Source: JBBTWV01 sp038062615 (lineage in GTDB: Bacteria; Patescibacteriota; Gracilibacteria; UBA1369; UM-FILTER-53-11). Taken from it: a stretch of 15,706 nt of DNA. Below are positions 5,429 to 12,372 of the stretch, one piece after another (positions within the stretch are counted from its first letter, which is position 1; each line of letters opens with the position of its first letter). The translations under genes and the position numbers were made by a program. The stretch spans positions 1-15,706 of the forward strand of contig JBBTWV010000028.1 of assembly GCA_038062615.1 (NCBI GenBank), in the 5' to 3' direction. Under the pieces are notes generated by a model. The model saw only the letters and a program-made list of their open reading frames with translations, did no database searches and had not been told where the DNA came from.

Positions 5429-5550
5429 CAAAAGCTACCATACAAAAATTAAAAATCCTGATGGAGAAAGAAAGTAAATTGAAGCATTTACGCCGCTTCA
5501 AATACAAACTCAAAAATATTATTGATTTTATAAAAACCGATGGAAGGTAA
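5425..5550 (+). CDS. Small basic 41-residue protein, unknown function
   Basis: The frame ATG ACA AAA GCT ... GGA AGG TAA encodes 41 residues. It starts MTKATIQKLKILMEKESK and ends NIIDFIKTDGR, is rich in Lys/Arg/Ile/Leu, and is likely helical. Support for its being real is contextual. Its ATG overlaps the GNAT stop (ATGA), it sits six bases after a near-consensus promoter, and its stop overlaps the start of the next gene by 11 bases, as in translationally coupled genes. I do not recognise a family. It may be a leader peptide coupling ribosomes into the 541-residue ORF, or a small partner protein. Chance cannot be excluded for so short a frame. Confidence 0.5.
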   Translation: MTKATIQKLKILMEKESKLKHLRRFKYKLKNIIDFIKTDGR

Positions 5551-7165
5551 TTTAAACATACCAAAAGGCGAAAAAATCTCTTCTGCAAGAGAAGCCATAC
5601 AAATTTTGCATGATTTGGATGATCGAATAAATATAGTTTCCGACCTTGCGGAACAAGAAAAGAAGGAAATTATAGCACTGTTTGATGACCTGTATAAATT
5701 TGTTGCAAGCCATAACTATTATCCACAATATTTAAGCTCCATAATCTATGATCTCAAGAATGATTTAAGCAACGCAGAGGGAGAATTTAAAATTGATGAT
5801 GCCAGGCGAAAGATCATTGAGGAGGAGCAGCGTCCACCCGATTACTCCATAGAATTCAGTGAAAAATCTTCAAATTCCATGGAAATTGCTGAAGGTTTAA
5901 ATTTAGTTTACCTTCAAGTAATACATAATGGCGTCACAAAACCAATCATCCTATCAACCGATCAGCTGAAACGAAATCCATCTCTTAAAATAAATGGATA
6001 TGTGGCAAATATCTTTATTTTTGGGACAAGGGAAATGGAGGTATCCATCAATGGTATTTCTGCAAACACGGCGCTATTTGAACGTGGCGGCTTTATGCTC
6101 AGCGGTCCTCATGATGTAACCTTTGAAGATTTGGCTACGCCAGAACATCCCGAAAGCGAATTGAGAGAATTATTCCTCGCAGGTCAAAACCCAAAACCCG
6201 GGAAACCGGTCCCAGGGCGCTACTTCTTCGCAAATTCAGCCCTGAGCACCGACTACCATGGTTTGGGTATTTTAAACGGAATACCCAAGGCATCCTTGCA
6301 ACTGAGGGTGGATGGCAAGAGCTATGAAATACCGATTGAGCAAAAAGTGGATGAACCGTTTGAGACAATGGATGGATATGAGTTCTGCTATTTAGGAAAC
6401 AGCCAAGAACAATTTGCTCAAATAGATAATCTCCATGAAAAATTAAAAGCCATTACAGAGTCCGCCAAGGAAATTGAAGAACTATTTGGAGGTAAGCTGA
6501 TACATAAAATTCATCTGGTTGATTTTCACCGTGATGCTGCAGAAACCAGCTCTGCGAAACCGGTGATTATCTTTTTTGCAGATACTATACGGAACCGATC
6601 ACCTGAATATCTGAGAATGGTAACGCGCCATGAATTTCTACATAAATATACCCAGGAACGGGGGTATACGAAGGACGAAAAAATCCGTGCCAAATATGCT
6701 GATATTCAAGGCCTTGAGGGTGAAAAAAAGGATGTCGTGATTCGCGCGGGATGGCTACCGCGTTCGCCATTTGACGGAATAGTTACTCAAAACAAAGAAT
6801 TTTTAAGTTTCATCAACGAATCAAATTATTTTGATCTTCCAGACGCTGGACACTCAGAAGATGATATTCAAGAATTCGTCGCCTCTTTTTTGCATACGCT
6901 CCTCTATGTTGATCGCCTTGAAAAAAATCTCAATGAGCCAGTAGTAGTAAGGCATAAAGCCATTGAACTGAGCCAAGCGCAGAAGTTAAAAATACTTGAT
7001 ATTTATATTGAAACATTAGAAGTTATTATTGATGTAGCCCCCGTATTTCCAATTCCCATAATCAGCCCTCTCATCAAGCCCGATGAATGGAAAGAAAAGA
7101 ATATGCTAAGTGACAAGCTTAAATTTATTAAAAAACTCAGGGGAAAAATTGTTTCTACCTTATGA
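5540..7165 (+). CDS. Putative zinc metallopeptidase (HExxH) of unknown family
   Basis: The 541-residue protein has H-E-F-L-H at residues 364-368, within TRHEFLHKYTQERGY. This is the HExxH zinc-protease motif, where two His bind zinc and Glu activates water. About 77 residues further on, SEDDIQEFVASFLHTLL places Glu445 where gluzincin-type enzymes have their third ligand, and 'EEFvA..F' segments are common there. Residues about 1-80 are helical and charged, and about 90-300 look beta-rich. No signal peptide or membrane segment is seen, so the protein may stay in the cytoplasm or use another route. I recognise no named family. It overlaps the 41-residue ORF upstream (11 bases) and the CAP gene downstream (ATGA), so the three form one unit. 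By eye it is more A+T-rich than gapA or dnaK, which may hint at separate ancestry. Protease assignment rests on the motif and spacing only. Confidence 0.75.
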   Translation: MEGNLNIPKGEKISSAREAIQILHDLDDRINIVSDLAEQEKKEIIALFDDLYKFVASHNYYPQYLSSIIYDLKNDLSNAEGEFKIDDARRKIIEEEQRPPDYSIEFSEKSSNSMEIAEGLNLVYLQVIHNGVTKPIILSTDQLKRNPSLKINGYVANIFIFGTREMEVSINGISANTALFERGGFMLSGPHDVTFEDLATPEHPESELRELFLAGQNPKPGKPVPGRYFFANSALSTDYHGLGILNGIPKASLQLRVDGKSYEIPIEQKVDEPFETMDGYEFCYLGNSQEQFAQIDNLHEKLKAITESAKEIEELFGGKLIHKIHLVDFHRDAAETSSAKPVIIFFADTIRNRSPEYLRMVTRHEFLHKYTQERGYTKDEKIRAKYADIQGLEGEKKDVVIRAGWLPRSPFDGIVTQNKEFLSFINESNYFDLPDAGHSEDDIQEFVASFLHTLLYVDRLEKNLNEPVVVRHKAIELSQAQKLKILDIYIETLEVIIDVAPVFPIPIISPLIKPDEWKEKNMLSDKLKFIKKLRGKIVSTL

Positions 7166-7977
7166 AAATCCCCTCCAAAAATCTTTCCAGCTTACTCATC
7201 CTTTTCTTGCTCATAGGTGCTTTTGCATTTTTGCCAAAACAACCTTCTTCTGATTTTTTGGCGAGTGTATTGAATGAAGAAAATATTGTGAGCCTTACCA
7301 ACGCCGCCAGAAAAAATTCTCGACTTACGGCATTAGCTATTTCACCAAAACTGGAAAAAGCGGCTGATGAGAAAGCGAAAGATATTTTGGACGAGCAGTA
7401 TTTTGCGCATACGAGCCCTGCTGGCAAAACGCCTTGGAGTTTTTTTGACTCCGCTGAGTATAAGTACCTCTACGCCGGTGAAAATCTGGGAATGCATTTT
7501 ACGACTTCTGAAGCCATTACCGAAGGCTGGCTGGCCAGCGAAGGTCACCGGGAAAATATTTTATCGGATACCTATACGGAAATTGGCGTGGGTGTGGCTC
7601 AAGGAAGATTTATGGGAAATTCCACGACCGTGGTTGTGCAAATGTTTGGCAAACCACTTGCAGTTTCGCCAAGCAAAAAAAGAGTCTCCCAGCGATCAAC
7701 AAAAAAATCCGCAGCCGGGCCCGCTTGGCCCGGCACTCCTAGCAACTCGCCAACGCACTCTGCTTTGCAAAAAAAATCCCTTCCCCAGTATATTTCTGAC
7801 CTGGAGGCTCAAAAAATAGCTACTTGGAAACCCAAGGCGAGCGCACTGGAAGTATTCTCGCCAGGGGCAGAAGAAGATAGCCTTCCCTTCTCAGAAAGCG
7901 CTTATGGATACTTTGTCCTCTCGGGAACAGCATTTCTCTTCTATTTTTTGGTAAAAATGAGACGCAAGCAACAGTAG
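7162..7977 (+). CDS. Secreted, membrane-anchored CAP/SCP-domain protein
   Basis: CAP (SCP/PR-1/YkwD-type) proteins are extracytoplasmic; bacterial members are common but their biochemical role is mostly unsettled. The N-terminus is a signal sequence or anchor (SSLLILFLLIGAFAFLP, residues 9-25). The CAP domain covers about 40-165: NAARKNSRLTALAISPKLEKAA, YFAHTSPAGKTPW (His83), YAGENLG (Glu107), GWLASEGHRENIL (His129), IGVGVA and VVVQMFG, which are the usual cavity residues and motifs. A Ser/Lys/Pro-rich linker (about 168-215) follows, partly encoded by a G+C-rich inverted repeat. A C-terminal hydrophobic helix with a basic end (GYFVLSGTAFLFYFLVKMRRK) suggests anchoring in the membrane, so the CAP domain would face outside. 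The start overlaps the metallopeptidase stop (ATGA) with no Shine-Dalgarno, pointing to coupled translation. Confidence 0.9.
   Translation: MKIPSKNLSSLLILFLLIGAFAFLPKQPSSDFLASVLNEENIVSLTNAARKNSRLTALAISPKLEKAADEKAKDILDEQYFAHTSPAGKTPWSFFDSAEYKYLYAGENLGMHFTTSEAITEGWLASEGHRENILSDTYTEIGVGVAQGRFMGNSTTVVVQMFGKPLAVSPSKKRVSQRSTKKSAAGPAWPGTPSNSPTHSALQKKSLPQYISDLEAQKIATWKPKASALEVFSPGAEEDSLPFSESAYGYFVLSGTAFLFYFLVKMRRKQQ
7714..7734. repeat. G+C-rich perfect hairpin inside the CAP gene linker
   Basis: GCCGGGCC, a five-base loop (CGCTT), then GGCCCGGC: a perfect 8-bp stem in the coding region for the Pro/Ser-rich linker (AGPAWPG). The surrounding 7711-7760 is much more G+C-rich than the rest of the gene. 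Its reverse strand (GCGTTGGCGAG...AGGAG) loosely resembles the hrcA-grpE spacer element. It may be an inserted palindromic repeat tolerated in a disordered linker. Confidence 0.4.
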
Positions 7978-8060
7978 AGGACGGTATCATTGTCAATTCA
8001 ATCTCGCATAACTTCTCGCCACTCCGTCAGGAGGATTTTCCAGATAGGATTTATAATAAC

Positions 8061-8101
8061 TTGACGGATTCTTGACTTTATGTAATATTTCCTGCTTATA
8101 T
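8061..8101 (+). promoter_or_regulatory. Promoter region of the giant surface protein
   Basis: Two overlapping candidates lie in the 153-base gap after the CAP gene: TTGACG (8061-8066) with TAATAT (8083-8088) at a 16-base spacing, and TTGACT (8072-8077) with TTATAT (8096-8101) at 18. The second predicts a leader of about 23 bases before the ATG at 8131, again without a Shine-Dalgarno. The rest of the gap shows only a short CTCC/GGAG hairpin (about 8024-8035), too weak to call a terminator. Confidence 0.5.
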
Positions 8102-8130
8102 ATATCTTATATATCATAACCATTTCGACA

Positions 8131-11100
8131 ATGAATAAGTCTCATTTCTCCGCGCTGTCAGTGGCTTTTTTGACAACTTTATTGGCGATACTCCTTATTC
8201 CCACCAATATTGCACTGGCGCAGGATGTGTCGGATTTTTCCTTGGGCGCCGGTGGTTCTGATGTCCCTGTTGCATCAATAATTATTGTTCCGGATGAAAC
8301 TCCTCCGCCGCAAGATTTCAGCCTCATTGGCCAAAATGGCGGTTTTAGTGTGCCAATTCCTGTTCCACCCGATGCCAACCCACCAGCTACTCCGATTGAA
8401 ATTACCGTCCTGAACGGAAGCGGATCTTCTGCATCAACCTCGTCAGTCGCTCAATTTATCAACCTCAATAACTCCGCCCCCACAGCCAATAACGCGGAAT
8501 TCACTCTACTTCGCGACGGCTCCATTAGTAGCATTTTAAGCGGATCTGATGCCGATAACGACACCATCAAGTTTTTAACCACCACCTTACCGGCAAACGG
8601 GACCGTTGATTTAAACAACACCACGGGACAGTTTTACTACTTCCCCAACAATAGTTTTGTTGGCAACGATTTATTCCAATTTGTGGCCGACGACGGCCAA
8701 CTCACTTCGCAAGAAGCCACGGTAAGCGTTATGGTAAATATGCCGGTCTACTTAGAAGGCCTAGAAGAGAACCTCGCCGCCGATTTTGATCCGCCGTACA
8801 ATCCTGAAAGTTTAGAAAATCCAACAAACTATCTTGCCGCAAAGTATGAAGAAACAAGCGTAACGTTCCGGCCATTGGTGGATGAAGAACGCGTAGATGA
8901 AATTCGGATCATGAGTAGTTTGGATGATGTAGAACAGGTCGTAACTTCCGGCGCGGAGGCAACATTTAACTTGCGACCCGGAACAAATACCTATTTCTAC
9001 TTCACCCTTCGTTCCCAAGGAGAAGTTCTTGGCTATCAAAATGTCTCAATATACCGCGAAGGTCCGCCACTCGCTTCAATTCGCGTACAAGGTTTTGAGC
9101 TCTCTCCCGCGTTTACCTCGCAAAATCGATATTACAGCGTGAGCAACATTCCTTTTGAAACACAGAACGTCTCCCTTTTTGTTGAAAGTACCGATCCGAT
9201 TGTTTCATTTATTAGAATTACGGATGATGGGGATGAAAGTTTTAGTGTGACCCGTGGAAGCGAGAACTTAGCTGAACCGTTTGTCCTCCCGATTCCTTCT
9301 TTCGAGGGGAGATTCTTTACGATTGATGCCCTGGATGAAGATGAAAATTTTCTTGGAAGTTATGGTATTACTCTCAGTAAAGATGGAAAAATATTGACAG
9401 GCATTACCGAAAATCTCGCTGCCAATTTGAATCAGGATTTTCAACCGGCTCAACGGTGGTACAGTTTGAACGCTGCTTTTGAAGAAGCAGAAGTATCCGT
9501 CGGCATCAATACGGATGATCCTGCTATTACAGGTTTCCGCGTCGTAAGAGATGGTAAGGGTTTTGAAGAAGCCGTAGAAACTATTGGCGCCGATCAATTA
9601 TTTACGGTTCCACTCAACTTTGGTTGGAATAATTACCTCAATGTGCTGCTGTATTCAGGTGATGAACATGTGGGGAGTTACTACCTCAATGTCTATCGCG
9701 AAGGTCCGCCGCTTGCCTCTCTCCGCGTTGACGGCTTTGAGATTTCGCCGGCATTTGACTCCCAAAATCATTACTACAGCGTAAACGACATTCCATTTGA
9801 GACACAAGAGATGTCCCTCTTTGTGGAAGCTGGCCACCCGGCCATTGCCACCATTCGCGTTACCAATGATGGAAATTTTGACGTCACCCGATCCAGCGAT
9901 GATCTCGCCGCACCTTTTGTGCTGCCGATTCCAGCTTTCAAAAAGGGGAATTATTACGTTATTGAAACCCTTGATGCCGATGGAATGTTCATGGGAAGAT
10001 ATGAAATCTCTTTTCATAAACAGGAAAAAATACTGACGAACATTACTGAAAATCTCGCCGGTAATCTGCAGCCGGAATTCAATCCGGCTCACCGGTGGTA
10101 CAGCTTGAACGCCGCTTTTGAAGAAGCGGAGATATCTATTGGCATTGATGCTGGTGATCCTGCCATCACCGGGTTTCGCGTCGTGAGGGACGGCAAGGGC
10201 GGCAACGAAGATGAGGTGAATATTATCGGGCCGGATGAATTATCTACCATGCCGCTCAATTTTGGGTGGAATAACTATTTCAGTATTCTGTTGTATTCCG
10301 GCAATGAACATGTGGGAAGTTATTATCTCGACGTATACCGCGAAGGTCCGCCGCTGGCCTCTCTCCGTGTTGACGGGTTTGAGCTCTCTCCTCAATTTGA
10401 TCCAAAAACGCGGTATTACCATGTGGGTAATGTCCCTTTTGAACTCGAGACGGTTTCATTATTGATTGAAAGTACCCATCCGCTTATTGCCGCCATTCAA
10501 ATAAAAAATCTTGACGGAAGTTTCCAGATAACAAGGGGGAGCGACACTTTGGCTGAACCATTTGTACTCCCGATTCCTTCTTTCAGCGGCCATTACTTTG
10601 TTATTGATACTCTTGATGCCAGCGGATCTTCTCTCGGGAAATATGACGTGTCTCTCTCTAAAAAAGAAAAAACGGTTACGAGCATAACGGGAAATCTCGC
10701 TGCCCAGTTGGATCCTGTGTTTGACCCGGCCGTTCGGGATTACCGCTTGGACGCCGCTTTTGAGGAATCAGAAGTTGCTTTAGGTATTACCACCGATGAC
10801 CCGGTTATCACGGGTTTCCGCGTTACCAACGATGGCAAAGGTCTTGGCGGAGCGGACCCCGATATCCTCGCACCCGATAAAACGTTCACTGTGCCTCTCA
10901 ATTTTGGATACAATTATTTTGTGATGGCGCTCTATACAGGGGACGAACATGCTGGAGCTTATTTTTTCACCATATACCGTGAAGGCCACACCTTGTCTTC
11001 GCTCACCGAAAACATTGCGTCAGATTTATTGCCAGCATGGAAATCGGAAACAACGCCTCCGGTGCCAGGATTTAAGTCGGAAGCAAGGGAATACTATCTC

Positions 11101-12279
11101 CTCATGCTGCCGAATGAAGATGCTGTTACGTTCTCTTTAAAACCGGGAACTCTTCCGGAAACCGGCCGAGTTCATGTCTATTCAGACCCTCAAAACACTG
11201 ATCAATATATCCAGCCCAATGGATCCATTGAGATTCCAGCGCCAAATAATGGAGAATCTAATAGCGGCGTAGGTTATGCCAGCGTGAATTTTGATCTCTT
11301 TCTCAATGAAGATCCGGAGTCATATGTGGGAAGATATACGGTTTACATTGAAAAATTTGCTGCAACTTTGAGCGGCATTGCGGAAGATGACCCCGAAGGA
11401 GATCTTATTCCTGCTTTTCAGCCTTCAACGGTTGAGTACACCCTCCGCACCGCGCTTGAAACCCAAGCGGTCCGCTTAACTCCGGCAACGCAAAATACCA
11501 CGGTAAAATCTATACAGACGTATGTATATAGTGAAGGATTTGACCAATCTGATGAGAAAACCATTGCGCCGGGTGAGGTGTTGGAAGCCAAGTTACGAGG
11601 CTTAAGGACGTATGTTCAAATGGATCTTCGTGGAGCTGATAACATCCACCTGGGATCGTACAGGGTGACCATCGAGAAAGTTCCAAGTTCGGTCTCAACC
11701 CTCCAGGCGCTTGCGGAAGATACTCCAGCAGATATTTCTCCTTCATTTGCTACCGACATCACCGGGTACGCCCTTAATGTGGAAAATACCGTAACTCAAA
11801 TTCATCTTTCACCCACGGCTACAAGTGCTAAGTCCACAGTTCGCATTAATGACGCCGACGTTGCAGCAGGGACATTCCCGCTTTCTGTGGGAGGGAACAC
11901 TTTTAATATTTCTGTTACTGCTCAAGATACAAAGAATGTCACGACCTACACGCTCACGGTAAATCGCGCGGCAGAAAGAAGCGCAGGTGGTGGTGGCGGG
12001 CAAGTTTCCCAGCCTCGTACAGAAGCACCTCCAAGGCCTACCGTTTTGGGTGCCAGAACTCAACTCTATCCGGATGGAACCGTCATGAAAGTGAAAGGTT
12101 CCAAGAGCAAGTTCTACCTCATGAAAGAAGGGCAAAAAGTCTATCTCACTCCATTGGAATATAAGACCAAGTATTCCAAAGCTCGGGTAGTAGAAGTAAA
12201 GAAAAACGTGCTCAATCAGGTCCCGACGATGAAGAAGGCAAAAAAGCACGTATCTATTCTGAAGAAAAAACTTCCGTAA
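8131..12279 (+). CDS. Giant exported protein with tandem cadherin-like beta-sandwich domains
   Basis: 1382 residues, probably a cell-surface or S-layer-associated adhesin-like protein. Residues 1-31 form a signal peptide (hydrophobic AFLTTLLAILLIP, then ALA-Q cleavage-like site). Residues about 111-206 are a Big/cadherin-like domain (SGSDADNDTIKF...DLFQFVADDGQ). A half-unit at 208-308 precedes three tandem units starting REGPPLAS at 309, 523 and 737 (214, 214 and 213 residues). Each pairs one domain opening 'LASLRVDGFELSP.F' with one opening 'ILTNITENLA.NL.P.F...RWYSLNAAFEEAEV'. Three more divergent sandwiches start near 950, 1078 and 1188; the last (LQALAEDTPADISPSF...YTLTVNR) closely matches the PF12733-type cadherin-like beta-sandwich. 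A Gly-rich linker (about 1285-1300) leads to a basic C-terminal module of about 80 residues (YPDGTVMKVKG, KFYLMKEGQKVYLT), recalling modules on surface proteins of Patescibacteria. No membrane anchor is seen after the signal peptide. Ligand unknown. Confidence 0.88.
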   Translation: MNKSHFSALSVAFLTTLLAILLIPTNIALAQDVSDFSLGAGGSDVPVASIIIVPDETPPPQDFSLIGQNGGFSVPIPVPPDANPPATPIEITVLNGSGSSASTSSVAQFINLNNSAPTANNAEFTLLRDGSISSILSGSDADNDTIKFLTTTLPANGTVDLNNTTGQFYYFPNNSFVGNDLFQFVADDGQLTSQEATVSVMVNMPVYLEGLEENLAADFDPPYNPESLENPTNYLAAKYEETSVTFRPLVDEERVDEIRIMSSLDDVEQVVTSGAEATFNLRPGTNTYFYFTLRSQGEVLGYQNVSIYREGPPLASIRVQGFELSPAFTSQNRYYSVSNIPFETQNVSLFVESTDPIVSFIRITDDGDESFSVTRGSENLAEPFVLPIPSFEGRFFTIDALDEDENFLGSYGITLSKDGKILTGITENLAANLNQDFQPAQRWYSLNAAFEEAEVSVGINTDDPAITGFRVVRDGKGFEEAVETIGADQLFTVPLNFGWNNYLNVLLYSGDEHVGSYYLNVYREGPPLASLRVDGFEISPAFDSQNHYYSVNDIPFETQEMSLFVEAGHPAIATIRVTNDGNFDVTRSSDDLAAPFVLPIPAFKKGNYYVIETLDADGMFMGRYEISFHKQEKILTNITENLAGNLQPEFNPAHRWYSLNAAFEEAEISIGIDAGDPAITGFRVVRDGKGGNEDEVNIIGPDELSTMPLNFGWNNYFSILLYSGNEHVGSYYLDVYREGPPLASLRVDGFELSPQFDPKTRYYHVGNVPFELETVSLLIESTHPLIAAIQIKNLDGSFQITRGSDTLAEPFVLPIPSFSGHYFVIDTLDASGSSLGKYDVSLSKKEKTVTSITGNLAAQLDPVFDPAVRDYRLDAAFEESEVALGITTDDPVITGFRVTNDGKGLGGADPDILAPDKTFTVPLNFGYNYFVMALYTGDEHAGAYFFTIYREGHTLSSLTENIASDLLPAWKSETTPPVPGFKSEAREYYLLMLPNEDAVTFSLKPGTLPETGRVHVYSDPQNTDQYIQPNGSIEIPAPNNGESNSGVGYASVNFDLFLNEDPESYVGRYTVYIEKFAATLSGIAEDDPEGDLIPAFQPSTVEYTLRTALETQAVRLTPATQNTTVKSIQTYVYSEGFDQSDEKTIAPGEVLEAKLRGLRTYVQMDLRGADNIHLGSYRVTIEKVPSSVSTLQALAEDTPADISPSFATDITGYALNVENTVTQIHLSPTATSAKSTVRINDADVAAGTFPLSVGGNTFNISVTAQDTKNVTTYTLTVNRAAERSAGGGGGQVSQPRTEAPPRPTVLGARTQLYPDGTVMKVKGSKSKFYLMKEGQKVYLTPLEYKTKYSKARVVEVKKNVLNQVPTMKKAKKHVSILKKKLP
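9055..10977 (+). repeat. Three tandem repeats of about 640 bp in the giant gene
   Basis: Units begin at 9055, 9697 and 10339 (642, 642 and 639 bases). Nucleotide identity is high at unit junctions, for example CGCGAAGGTCCGCC at all three starts and a near-identical stretch CTCTCCGCGTTGACGG / CTCTCCGTGTTGACGG in units 2 and 3. Elsewhere the copies have diverged, consistent with old duplications plus some sequence exchange. In-frame unit loss or gain would be easy here. Confidence 0.9.
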
Positions 12280-12290
12280 TATCACAACCC

Positions 12291-12335
12291 TTGACTCGCG
12301 CAATTTAGCACTCTAAAATACGGAGTGCTAAATTG
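12291..12335 (+). promoter_or_regulatory. CIRCE operator and promoter of dnaK
   Basis: A perfect CIRCE: TTAGCACTC (12305-12313), nine bases, GAGTGCTAA (12323-12331). Pairing continues outward to 13 bases per arm (CAATTTAGCACTC from 12301 and GAGTGCTAAATTG to 12335). TTGACT (12291-12296) and TAAAAT (12314-12319) are 17 bases apart, with the -10 inside the CIRCE loop. This is a directly HrcA-repressible promoter. The leader to the dnaK ATG is about 47 bases, with no clear Shine-Dalgarno. Confidence 0.97.
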
Positions 12336-12372
12336 CCGTGCGGGCAAATCTATCCTCTAAATCTTCATATAT

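Noticed and set aside
7367..7819. 150-codon plus-strand frame inside the CAP gene
   Set aside because: Trp/Arg-rich product of the shifted frame of a well-supported CAP domain gene.
8024..8035. CTCC-GTCA-GGAG hairpin after the CAP gene as a terminator
   Set aside because: Only four paired bases and a weak T-tract; not enough to call.
9055..10977. CRISPR-like or mobile repeat array
   Set aside because: The ~640-bp periodicity is in frame and encodes repeated protein domains, so it is a coding tandem repeat and not an array or insertion sequence.
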